Source of the DNA: Sipunculus nudus
Lineage: Eukaryota; Annelida; Sipuncula; Golfingiida; Sipunculidae
DNA length: 64,000 nucleotides
Reading direction: 5' to 3'
NCBI GenBank assembly: GCA_026874595.1
Contig: CM049316.1
Span: 14,201,839 to 14,265,838 of the forward strand
Part shown: positions 34,242-44,348 of the stretch, piece by piece
Layout: each line of letters opens with the position of its first letter
How positions within the stretch are numbered: position 1 is the stretch's first letter
Position numbers and translations under genes: made by a program
Notes under the pieces: generated by a model
Told to the model about the DNA's origin: nothing
The model's database searches: none
What the model saw: the letters and a program-made list of their open reading frames with translations, nothing else

Positions 34242-35794
34242 TAGAGGGTGCGGGTTCCTCAAATAGTGTAGAAACATTGTAAAGTGTTAGGCGGGATAGG
34301 GTTAGTTTAGATCTGGGTTAGTTTAAAATCCATCAGTTTTTTTCAAAATGATCTTTATCGGTATAAGGCCTTATTGTACTATATCCCCGAATTTTCGGTT
34401 GAAAAGGGGGAACCCCTCCAGCTTTTAATGCGGCCTGACTACAAACACTGACAGCGAAAAGTCCAGGTGACAACGGCAGCGATCAGAGGCAAGATGTTAA
34501 AAGTCCGTCAATACCACAACTATTCACTTCCAATTTTTACATTGAAAGATATCCCTCGACCTATCACGGAGTAACATCAGCGACCCTGGCCAATCATCAA
34601 AGCCGACATTACAGCGACATTGGGCAAGCAGAAGCAAACATAAAAAAAAGCTTTACCAGCTAACATGAAATATATAACCCTGGTCGATGGCAGGTTCTTG
34701 GTGCGATCCCATCAGCGACATAAAACGTTTTTGTGACAATTCTGCCGGCACTTTTATTTTTATTGAGTTTGATAAATTATGGTATGAGCTTTTACCTCTG
34801 CTCATTTCAGTCTGATACCGAGACAATGTTTGAGTGCGTATTGGCCGCTGATCTGCCCCTGGGGACTTCTTTCCGCTTGTTGACAAAATCCGATATTGAA
34901 ATCATAAGCGTAAAAGTGACACGTGCTCGGACGGAGTTACTTGTGAGTCTGCGCATGTCGGGGCTGAACGCTCAATGACTGCGACAGACAGCGAGGTATT
35001 GTGTAGCTTCCGGCAGCAGACGACACCTGACAATGAAACGTGGTGTATGACGAGGAAAACCAGGAAACAATAGGTCTTCCTTCAGGTTATAGGCGTGCAT
35101 TTGAGAGTCGCTGAAATATCAGATAAAGCTGCGAAAAAAGGGGAATGCTGCGCGGGATATAAAGTAATGTGGAGTAAAGAATTGCTGTAATAAATCTAAC
35201 GACTGCCGCCAGGTGTGGTTGACATATGCGGTATGTACTTATGTACCGGTTCATATGGTTGGCGGGAAGGCTTCACGTATTTATCTTCTTCCAAAAGTTC
35301 TTCACTATTGAACTCTGATATTTGAAATACTTTGAAATCAAATGAAATCAATAAAAAATAAACCAAATTAATAATTGTTGATATAAAGGACCATACAGTC
35401 ATTTATGCTATTGGTCAGGTGTGTTGTGTGTGAGCGTATGCTTAAACGTTTGCGCGTGTGTACGTATGTATGTGATGCGTATTGGTTCATGCATGTTTGT
35501 GCGCATGCGCGCTTGTACACGTGTTAGAGTGCGCGTCAACGGTTTGTTGTACTATAAAAATCTATAAAAATTGTCCATCTGGATCCAGATATTGATCCTG
35601 ATCCAGTTAACGTCTTGTCCACCTGTCTCCGTCCAATATCGGATTTTAATAGAAGACAGCCTTTAGGAAAGCAGTGGTTCCTTTTGCTCTCCTGTTGTTC
35701 CTTTGGTTAGTGTGTATATTCTCAAATACATCGACCAGGTTTAAATCATGGTACGGAAGATTTGTATGGGGTATTTTATACTCTAACTTTCCGT
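34242..35794. other. non-coding stretch
   Basis: No gene recognised. The segment about 35,410-35,530 is rich in alternating purine-pyrimidine steps (GTGTGT, GCGCATGCGCGC), a composition prone to Z-DNA. Confidence 0.45.
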
Positions 35795-35930
35795 TATCTG
35801 AGCTTGAATGCTCCCCCTCAGCCAAGGTCTCACAAGTTCTCTCCTCAGCGTCTTATACCCTTCCGCCAGAGGTCGTTTCTACTCAAAATAAAACTCTATC
35901 ATGTTAGACACTGTGGGAAGGCCGGAACAA
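35795..35930 (-). repeat. dispersed repeat R4, inverted fragment
   Basis: CTTCCGCCAGAGGTCGTTTC followed by TACTCAAAA and, further on, CACTGTGGGAAGG is the reverse complement of the right part of the direct repeats at 62,458-62,706 and 63,275-63,511. This gives three copies in the window. Confidence 0.7.
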
Positions 35931-37189
35931 ATTGTCTCAATTGTCAAATACATTCTGTTTACATTTCACATGCGCATGCTAACAAAATATTACTAATTTC
36001 TTGAAATCCTTACCACGAAAAATCAATGTTTATGTATTTTGTCTTGGGACATTTCTTAGCGAACATATTTGAACAGAATACATTTCCATCTCTACAAGAC
36101 TATATACCTACGCCGCTGGTGTATGTGGAATTGGAGTACATTGTGAGGGTTGAATTTCATTGCCATAAACCCTAACAGGAGAGTCGTGCGGAGTGCGAAC
36201 ATATTGTTGCATCACATGTTTAGCCCGATTTCTTCTGTTTTCTTCAAACAATAAACAGAAGGAGATTACCTAATTGATAAACTGATGTTATTGATATTTC
36301 TTTTTTCTTCAATAGAAAGGCCCACGGCTATTGAGTGGCATTTTCTACGGTATGAATATGAGGGTAAGCGTACAGTACGAATGATATTTTATTAATAACC
36401 CTTCTACATAACCCTTTTGTTTGTATTCAAGGTGCTAGGAATAAATCTAGGAATCATGGGATTGAATTGCTGAGGTGTTATCAAGATTTTCACTTCTTTT
36501 TCCTTTTAGCCCTGGGCGGGGTTTACGAACAGGAAACTCTCCCTATTCATTTTCATAAAAATATGTCTTTTCGGTATTTTATTACCTATAAAGAGGATTC
36601 AGAGATAAATCAACTAAACTTAAGATTTAGTAAACGGAAATAAGAGAAAAGGAAGGATAATTTATCTGTTTTCTTGCACTTTACGGTTATTCTAATCCAA
36701 TTGCGTGAAGTCAAAGTTGTATATTTCGTCCAAACCCAAGGAATGTCCAATATGTGCTAAGTTAATCCGACGTTTAAAAATATATAGCTCCCCACGCCGT
36801 CCTTAAAAATTGAGTTTATGCAACCTTGAACCACGGTATCTACAGCCAATTAACCAGAAATGGATGCACATTTACTTCAGGAAAGAGTGTCAAAAGGTTT
36901 TGACCATTATGATTATGACCAGCGATATGTTATATATAAAGGACAATAATTAAGTTTCCTACAGTGTCGGGGTACGTTCAATGAACTGCTTGTTATGGAT
37001 TGGTAGTGGCTTTATTTTAATAGTGTCTTGGCTGCTCTGGCCCTTGTGGGATTGTGGGGATTATAAATATACCAGAAAGTCGTTTAGACAAAAACCCTGT
37101 AGCACCAATAACACTGGTCGTGTTTGTAAGATGGACATTCACGAAAAAGGCTTTATATTCCCAGAAATATTTTGTTAGTGATAACGGGG
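35931..37189. other. non-coding stretch
   Basis: No gene recognised; the small frames at 36981-37178 and 37054-37353 run into the minisatellite that follows. Confidence 0.45.
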
Positions 37190-38040
37190 TGATTATGATG
37201 GCGGGATGGTTTGTGATAACGAGATGGTTTCTGATAGCGTGGTTGGTTTGTGATAGTAGGTTGGTTTGTGATAGCGGGGTGGTTGGTGATAGTGTGGTGG
37301 TTATGATAGCGAGATGGTTTGTATTAGCGGGGTGGTTTGTGATAGCAGGGTAGTTGTGATAGGAGGGTGATTTGTGATAGCGGGGTGGTTTGTGATAGCA
37401 GGGTAGTTTGTGATAGGAGGGTGGTTTGTGATACCGGGGTGGTTTGTGATAGCGGGGTGGTTTTTTAAAGCGGGGTGGTTTGTGAAAGCGGGGTTGTTTG
37501 TGATAGCGGGCTGGTTTGTATTAGCGGGGTTTGTTTGTGATAGCGGGCTGGTTTGTATTAGCGGGGTGGTTAGTGATAGCGGGCTGGTTTGTGATTGCGA
37601 GATGGTTTGTGATAGCGGGCTGGTTTGTGATAGCGGGGTGGTTTGTGATAGCGGGAAGGTTTGTGATAGCGGGGTGGTTTGTGATAGCGGGGTGGTTGGA
37701 AATAGTGGGATGATTATGATAGCGGGATGGTTTGTGATAGCGAGATGGTTTTTGATAGCGGGGTGGTTTTGATGGCGGGATGGTTTGTGATAGCGAGATG
37801 GTTTCTGATAGCGGGGTGGTTTGTGATAGTGGGTTAGTTTGTGATAGCGGTGTGGTTTGTGATAGCGGGATGCTTTGTGATAGCGGGTTGTATTTTGATA
37901 GCGGGGTGGTTTGTGATAGCAGGGTGGTTTGTGATAGCGGGGTGGTTTGTGATAGGAGGGTGGTTTGTGATAGCGGGGCGGTTTGTGATAGAGGGGTGGT
38001 TTGTGATATCAGGGTGGGGTTTGACTGTGGAGTGGTCGTT
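37190..38040. repeat. 18-bp minisatellite
   Basis: About 47 units of TTTGTGATAGCGGGGTGG and variants (CGGGCTGG, CGAGATGG, CAGGGTGG, AGGAGGGTGG). Because 18 is a multiple of three, long frames stay open on both strands (six-residue FVIAGW repeats on plus, AITNHP on minus, up to 177 codons). They lack a signal peptide, a conserved start or any non-repeat domain and are taken as non-coding. Confidence 0.93.
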
Positions 38041-38186
38041 ATACCCGTTATCATAGTTATTCATTTTAATATGACGATTTTAAAGCTCCATCCACCCGTC
38101 ACTTATGTTAAAGGACACCTTAACATATAAATGTCATGATTCACTGAATACATGTACTGGTTAAACGGAGAGGGGGCTTTATAGAT

Positions 38187-38201
38187 CCCCCCCCCCCCCC
38201 C
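38187..38201. repeat. poly(C) run, 15 nt
   Basis: Uninterrupted C run. Confidence 0.9.
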
Positions 38202-39444
38202 ATACCAAACCCATTAATCCAAGAGACAGCATGTGTAAATGAAACAGGGTGTCAGGCATGAATTTGGCTAGAAACTCCCTGAAACAGAAACTTACATTGT
38301 TACTGTGCCAAGTAAACCGTGTACGACGTGAATCCCTGATTCGTAATTTTTGCAGCCATGAGCTGATGAAAGGCAGAAGTGACTCATTAATTCAGCTTAA
38401 ATCTCGGCGTTTAGCAATTAAGGCTGAGACCTTGTTTTCTAATTTCATTTGAATGTTTTAATATTTCTGCACCAATGTGATAACAGGGTACAGGATCAAG
38501 CAAAAGTCATTAGGCTTCACATACAAACGACTTAATGAATTCATCCATGTACTATAACAAGACCTAATAACTAAGTATTTTTTTTTTAATATTAACTAAC
38601 ACAACATGAGCCGACGTGCATGACCTGTTTGTGCTTTAATATGTAGTCTCTGTACCAGTCTCAACGATCGACCTCTGACCTTGAAATACCCATGCAGGGT
38701 GTCCAATTTCCTATCACAGTATAAAAGTTGGGGACCTCGACCCCCCCCCCCCCTAAACACACACACGTATGTGTACACGGTCCCTTGTAACTGAGTGTAA
38801 CATATTTTGAAAAGCTGACCAAATAGCAATCTCCTTTTCTCAATAAAGTGTAATGATAATAATACCAGCTGTGATGGTTCCTGAATCAAAATCTACCGGA
38901 GACAAGTAATTTCACGGAAGCGCGATCGTGGAGGGTGCTTTGTGGAGTTTTGTTTTTTTTTTTTGGTTTGTTTTATTTTTGCAATATGCAATAAGAGTTA
39001 ATGAAGTATTGAAACAAAAGGGTATACAATAACAGGGAATAGTATCCATTCATTGACCACTTAGAAATAAAAATCTTTGCCCTAAAAGATCTAACTTATA
39101 AAACATGCGTGTTTACATTGAGCGTTTTATGGCTGTGTACCACAATGTTGTAGGAACGGGTGAACCATGTCATATTACTAGTCGTTTGTAAGTTTATTAA
39201 ATTCTGAAGTTTACTGATATTTGAGGAGCTTTGCAACACTTTGACCCATACATCAATATATTTCAATAACTCGTAACTCAGATTGAAAAAAAAACCTTAA
39301 GGGGCCTATTTTATGAGAGGATGCCATTCAATTCATTTGCTAAAAGTGGGAGGGAGCCCCTTGGATAAAACATGGTATGTGCTCTATGATCGAAAATGTG
39401 TGTATGTGGGGGGGGGCATGTCAGAAATCAGAAATTTCCGGATA
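38202..39444. other. non-coding stretch
   Basis: No gene recognised. A C run at about 38741-38752 and a T run near 38950-38962 are the only simple repeats. Confidence 0.45.
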
Positions 39445-40775
39445 AACATCAGCTTGGTTTCCTTAATATCCCAGTTATCATCATTCAATAACGGGTAATG
39501 AGCAGGAATATCTGGATCAACATCCGATTGATCATCATTCAATAACGGATCAGGATCCGAAATATCTGGATCAACATCCGAATGGTCATCATTCAATATC
39601 GGATCAGGATCTGCAATATCTGGGTCAACATCCAATCGGTCATCATTCAGAACGGATCAGAATCCGAAATATTTGGATCAACATCCGATTGGTCATCATT
39701 TAATAACGGATCAGGATCCGCAAAATTTTGGTCAACATCCGATTGGTCATCATTTAATAACGGATCAGGATCCGCAATATCTGGATCAACATCCAATCGG
39801 TTATCATTCAGACCGGATCAGGATCCGCAATATCTGGATCAACATCCAATCGGTCATCATTCAGAACGGATCAGAATCCGCAATATTTGGATCAACATCC
39901 GATTGGTCAACATTCAATAACGGATCAGGATCCGCGATATCTGGATCAACATCCCATTAATCAGCATTAAATACCGGATCAGGATCTGCAAGATCTTGAA
40001 TAAGATCCGATTGATCATCATTCAATAACGGATCAGGATCCATAATATTTAGATCAACATCCGATTGGTCATCACTTAATAACGGATCAAGATCCGCAAT
40101 ATCTGGATCAACATCCGATCGGTCATGAATAATAACGGATCAGGATCTGCAATATTTGGATCAACATCCGATTGGTCATCATTAAGAACGGATCAGAATC
40201 CGCAATATTTGGATCAACATCCGATTGGCCATGATTCAATAACGGATCAGGATCTGCAAGAATTTGATCAAAATCCGATTGATCATCATTCAATAACGGA
40301 TCAGGATCCGCAATATTTGGATCAACATCCGATTGGTCATCATTCAGAACGGATCAGAATCCGCAAAATTTGGATCAACATCCGATTGGTCAACATTCAA
40401 TAACGGATTAGGATCCGCAATATATGGATCAACATCCCATTGATCAGCATTCAATACCGGATCAGGATCTTCAAGATCTTGATCAAGATCCGATTGATCA
40501 TCATTCAATAACGGATCAGGATCCATAATAATTGGAACATCATCGGATTAGTCATCATTCAATAACGGATAAGGATCTGCAGTATCTGGATCAACGTTGG
40601 ATTGATCATTATTTAATAAAGGATCAGGATTGGTAATTTCTGGATCAACATCCGATTGGTCATTATTCAATAATGGAACAGGACCTGCAAGATCTGGATC
40701 AACATCCGATTGACCATCATTTAATAATGGATCAGCATTCGCAATGTCTGGATCAACGTCGGTGAACATCATGGA
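39445..40775. repeat. 54-bp minisatellite
   Basis: About 24 units containing GGATCAACATCCGATTGGTC, then ATCATTCAATAACGGATCAG and GATCCGCAATATCT. The period is 18 codons, so acidic frames (DPDP..LLNDDQSDVDPD) stay open on the minus strand in pieces (39384-39635, 40344-40526, 40548-40829) and glutamine-rich frames on the plus strand. The pieces are separated by frameshifts and stops, and there is no signal peptide, so I treat it as non-coding. Confidence 0.93.
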
Positions 40776-41799
40776 AGGGAAATAGATTCCGTGTATACTT
40801 AAAATGTAACAAAAATAAAAACAATACATTAAATTGCAAGCCCTCCATTTAAATTACAATTGATTATTAACCTCTGTCTCGCTTCTTTCGATAAATAGTT
40901 TTTTGTATGTACCATCCCGAAATCCTCTGTGTGCTCTCTATTCTTACAGAGCAGTTCCCGATGACAAAGTTCTTTACAGTGTGTGTAGCCCTAAATCTGT
41001 TTAAAACGTTCGCTGGTGGACCACTCCATTTGCATAGGAACATATATGGCGGTGACAAACAGAGGAAGAGCTACGTTTTTTCTTTATTTACTGAAGTTTA
41101 CATGTATCCAGTTTGCTTAATTTGCTTTTATTTTTATAAATGACCGAAACTTACTACTTAAGTTAGAACTGAATCGAAAATTGAATCGAAGATGAAGAAT
41201 CGATAATTGACTCAATTTAAAGAGCCCTCACAATTTACAGGTCTAATGTATAAAATAATAATGTATAGGTAATTACTAATTGTCTCGCATTGTATATGCC
41301 AATTTTAGCAGAATGCAGGCTAATTCAAAGCGGCCAAACATAATTGGCCTTGACACAAATCTCAGGCGGGATGAGATCAAATTCCGCTGTGTCAGCAACT
41401 TTTCTTTGTCAAGTTGATACATTGAGGTGATCAGTCGTGTTTCTCGTGATACTTAATATTTTTTTTCTGAGCAGGTTAGGAGAAAAACTGGGTGTATATC
41501 GTGCGCTGTGTGTTTTTCTACAGGTCATATTACAGAGTCTGAAGCATTTTATTAACTGACACAGCATGCCGGTGGTTGCAATTCATGCTTCAGCATCAAG
41601 GCCTGACTTATTAAATCAGTGCATCGTGTGATCTTTGAAATGTGGTATTAGACCTTTCTGAGAATTCGCAATGTCTGCATGTTTATTACTTATTGCCTCC
41701 TACACAATTTTAGGTTCTGGCTTCATTTAAGATCTGAGAGGTTACCAACTTTATTTTAAATTTATGTAACATATTTAACGTATGGGTGTAGCTGTGTGC
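40776..41799. other. non-coding stretch
   Basis: No gene recognised. A short GAATCGAAAATT-type repeat sits near 41168-41205. Confidence 0.45.
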
Positions 41800-42115
41800 A
41801 ACCGCCGAGCGATCACTGGAATACTCAAACGGCCTATATTGGGCGATAATGGAGAATTGGCTACGGAGTGTACAACATTGGGAATAAAGTCAATTTCAAA
41901 AATAGATATCAGGTAAAAATATGTCACAAATCACAACAATTCTGCCCAATTATCATCTTTATTAGAAGTCAGCCATTTTTTTACATCCAGCGACAACACG
42001 AGTTGTGGCCTCTAGGGAACTTACGAAGGCCACCCACTAAAACCTTTGACCCATTATGACCCATAATGGAAATAAACTCATCAACCCCTAAAAGCCTCGA
42101 TCCCCTCCGCTATAA
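41800..42115 (+). repeat. dispersed repeat R3, copy 2
   Basis: Shares GGGCGATAATGG, GGCTACGGAGTGTA and TTGGGAA on the left and GAAATAAACTCATCAACCCC plus AAAAGCCTC on the right with copy 1 at 15.26-15.6 kb. A phrase at its left edge (GCAACCGCCGAGCGATCACT) also resembles 52,357-52,377, so the family may have a further fragment there. Confidence 0.6.
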
Positions 42116-42789
42116 AAAGAAATGTAACATCTCCTCCACATGCCAAATCGATATTGGTATTTGTATTCGCAGGTATTCTGCACAGTACGCAAGTCTGAAA
42201 AGTTCTAAACTATTACTCAAGTCTGAAATCATGAGTAAATTTACTCGCGTGTACCCGTATATTTAGAAATAATTATGTATGTGTTCACACAGTTATTATT
42301 AGGCTGGCATTTATCTTACTCCGATCTTTCTACCATAAAGGATTATATTTGAAATAAATTACACTATTCAGTCAGCACACATAAGACAAGGGGAGGCCTA
42401 TTCACTTTCCGAGTTAGGTCATGTCAGCCTGTACTTTAAATGTGCACACTAGTACGCCGTAGGTTATACTCGTAAGTGTTATGCCGGTATTTGCGATAGT
42501 AGGCCGAAGAAACTTTGTTTTCTCAGGGACCACGTGCTCTCTCAAAATAATCATTTCGGGGTTATTGATACTAGCGTTACTCTCTAAGACAAAAGGGTTC
42601 TTGTGGGTTATTCTAAGAACAACCCATTTTCCCAGTGAAAAGGTTCCATCTGGCACTTGGAGGTTCATTGCCCTGGTCATAACTTATAACAATAAGGTTC
42701 CAGATGGAACTCGTGTTGTCAGTGGTGTCAATTTATCTTCAAGGGTGGTTGGTGATTCTGAGGCGTGTGAGAGAAGTCAAAGTTGGGAC
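42116..42789. other. non-coding stretch
   Basis: Frames on both strands (42414-42680 minus, 42481-42804 plus, 107 codons) overlap the same DNA and have no recognisable domain. Inside, CCATCTGGCACTTGGAGGTT at 42648 and CAGATGGAACTCGTG at 42701 suggest a small inverted element rather than a gene. Confidence 0.35.
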
Positions 42790-42850
42790 AACTTTTTTTA
42801 TTAACCTTTCATTGTCTGTGTTACACATTTAAAAAATATTACAATTTAGT
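42790..42850 (+). repeat. dispersed repeat R5, copy 1
   Basis: CATTGTCTGTGTTACACATTT followed by AAAAATATTA is near-identical to TATTGTCTGTGTGACACATT at about 54,224-54,255, and both are preceded by a GA(C/T)(A/T)ACTTTTTT-like phrase. A short shared fragment of an unknown repeat. Confidence 0.45.
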
Positions 42851-44028
42851 AGAAGTCTAAAAAAAAGTTGTTTCCGGTCGAGGTTAATTTGAAACCAGAT
42901 TTAGAAATATAATTATTAATCTCAGAAATGGAACCAAAGTATGATTATTAAATTTATTTTTTAATTTATTAATGTATTGACGCCACTGTGTGTTGTGATC
43001 GGAAGTCTCGATCATTAGGACGTGCATGCGCACTTTATTTGAACTATGAGATCAACGCCCAATGGTTCAATGGCCTGGTGTTTTGGTCTCCCAAGATAAA
43101 AGGAAAGTAAATAATATGAGGTAAGACCAACATTTATATTTTATATTTCATGTAAAGAATTTCGAGGTCATCTGTCAAGAGATTAACTTCCAGCAAAAAA
43201 TTGTTCCTATTTAGTCTCTGTCTGCAAAATAATTTACATTCACTTCATCTGACGTGGTTAAAGGCCGGTGATAAACACGCTATATTGGCAGTATTGCGTG
43301 CATGAAATCGTTGCAATCATGAGTAATACAAGGTCATGATTATACAAGTCATGTAGATCTTGATAGATTTCCAGCATTGTAAAATGAAAATTACCGCTTG
43401 TTAACACGAGTCACGAAACAAAAGTATAATTTTGCTTTCGAAGTTTAGTTCTTTAAAGTTAACAAGCCAGAACACTAAACATGGAATGCATTCATAACCT
43501 CCTATTTTGTGTTACCATTATTACTCTCTCCTTGTAATTGGCAGATAAATCATTTATCATAAAAAGACTTCATACACATCTTATTACCAAGCCTATTTTG
43601 AGCCTAGCCAGTAGTAGGAGAGATTGGAGAGTTGGTTTAAAAAAACTATTCAACCGGGGGTTTCAACTGATGGGCCTGAAGGACAAAACGAGTTTTTTCT
43701 CAGTGTTTGGTCACGCTTAATAACACATTCACTGAAGGGCTTCTGTAACTATTAACTTGGTGTTATAGTGACTTATTACTAGCATATAAATAGACCCATC
43801 CATTCTTTCTCTTTGCAGAAACCAGATACATCTGCCTTGCCAGCAAGCGTGCAAATGAAAAAGAAAAAAGGATTTTTAATTTGAAAATGACCCATGATTA
43901 TGATATGGTATGTTTTTCAACAGTTATTCGTATATTATAGAAAGTGTTAAAAATACACATTTAATTGTGTATCACAAAGCTAAAAAACCAAGATTGCTTT
44001 GTCTGTATTAACCACTTGATTATAAGGA

Positions 44029-44031
<3 letters not shown>
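42851..44031. other. non-coding stretch
   Basis: No gene recognised. Confidence 0.45.
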
Positions 44032-44076
<45 letters not shown>

Positions 44077-44292
44077 CTTAAGTACGGTTAGTTTGACTTC
44101 ATCAGTTTGTGCGACAGATCTACTCCAGTTTGTACCTGAAGAGTGAGCCGGCTTGAATGCAGCTCTCACGAAACAGATCTGTCGCACAAACTGATGAAGT
44201 CAAACTAACCGTACTTTAGTTATTTATAAACGCTCCCATATGGTAGAGCACTATCACCACGATGTATTGAATGCACGCTATGTGAACAATAC

Positions 44293-44346
<54 letters not shown>
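44032..44346 (+). mobile_element. hairpin element with hammerhead ribozyme, copy 2, with TA flanks
   Basis: Layout: TA tract (44032-44074); 47-nt arm (44075-44121); 53-nt loop; second arm (44175-44221, one mismatch); then the family flank in reverse orientation (GGTAGAGCACT 44242-44252, eight bases, GATGTATTGAA 44261-44271); then a TA tract (about 44297-44346). The flank blocks match copy 1 exactly, with identical spacing. No protein is encoded. It is probably a non-autonomous retroelement or a fragment of a Penelope-like element, based on the ribozyme type. Confidence 0.75.
44126..44193 (+). ncRNA. type-I hammerhead ribozyme
   Basis: A self-cleaving RNA motif with every core element present. 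Stem I pairs CAGTTTGTAC (44126-44135) with GCACAAACTG (44184-44193), nine of ten pairs. CTGAAGA (44136-44142) fits CUGANGA. Stem II pairs GTGAG (44143-44147) with CTCAC (44165-44169), starting with the G10.1-C11.1 pair. GAAA is at 44170-44173. Stem III is the self-complementary ACAGATCTGT (44173-44182). The cleavage triplet is the canonical GTC, with the cut predicted after 44183. Very short palindromic stem III is known from hammerheads of Penelope-like elements and retrozymes, which often act as dimers. Activity is not shown by sequence, but the number of independent matches makes chance unlikely. Confidence 0.82.

Positions 44347-44348
<2 letters not shown>

Noticed and set aside
37410-38130. 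FVIAGW-repeat frames (plus) and AITNHP-repeat frame of 177 codons (minus)
   Set aside because: Open only because the 18-bp unit is a multiple of three; both strands are open equally, as expected for a non-coding repeat.
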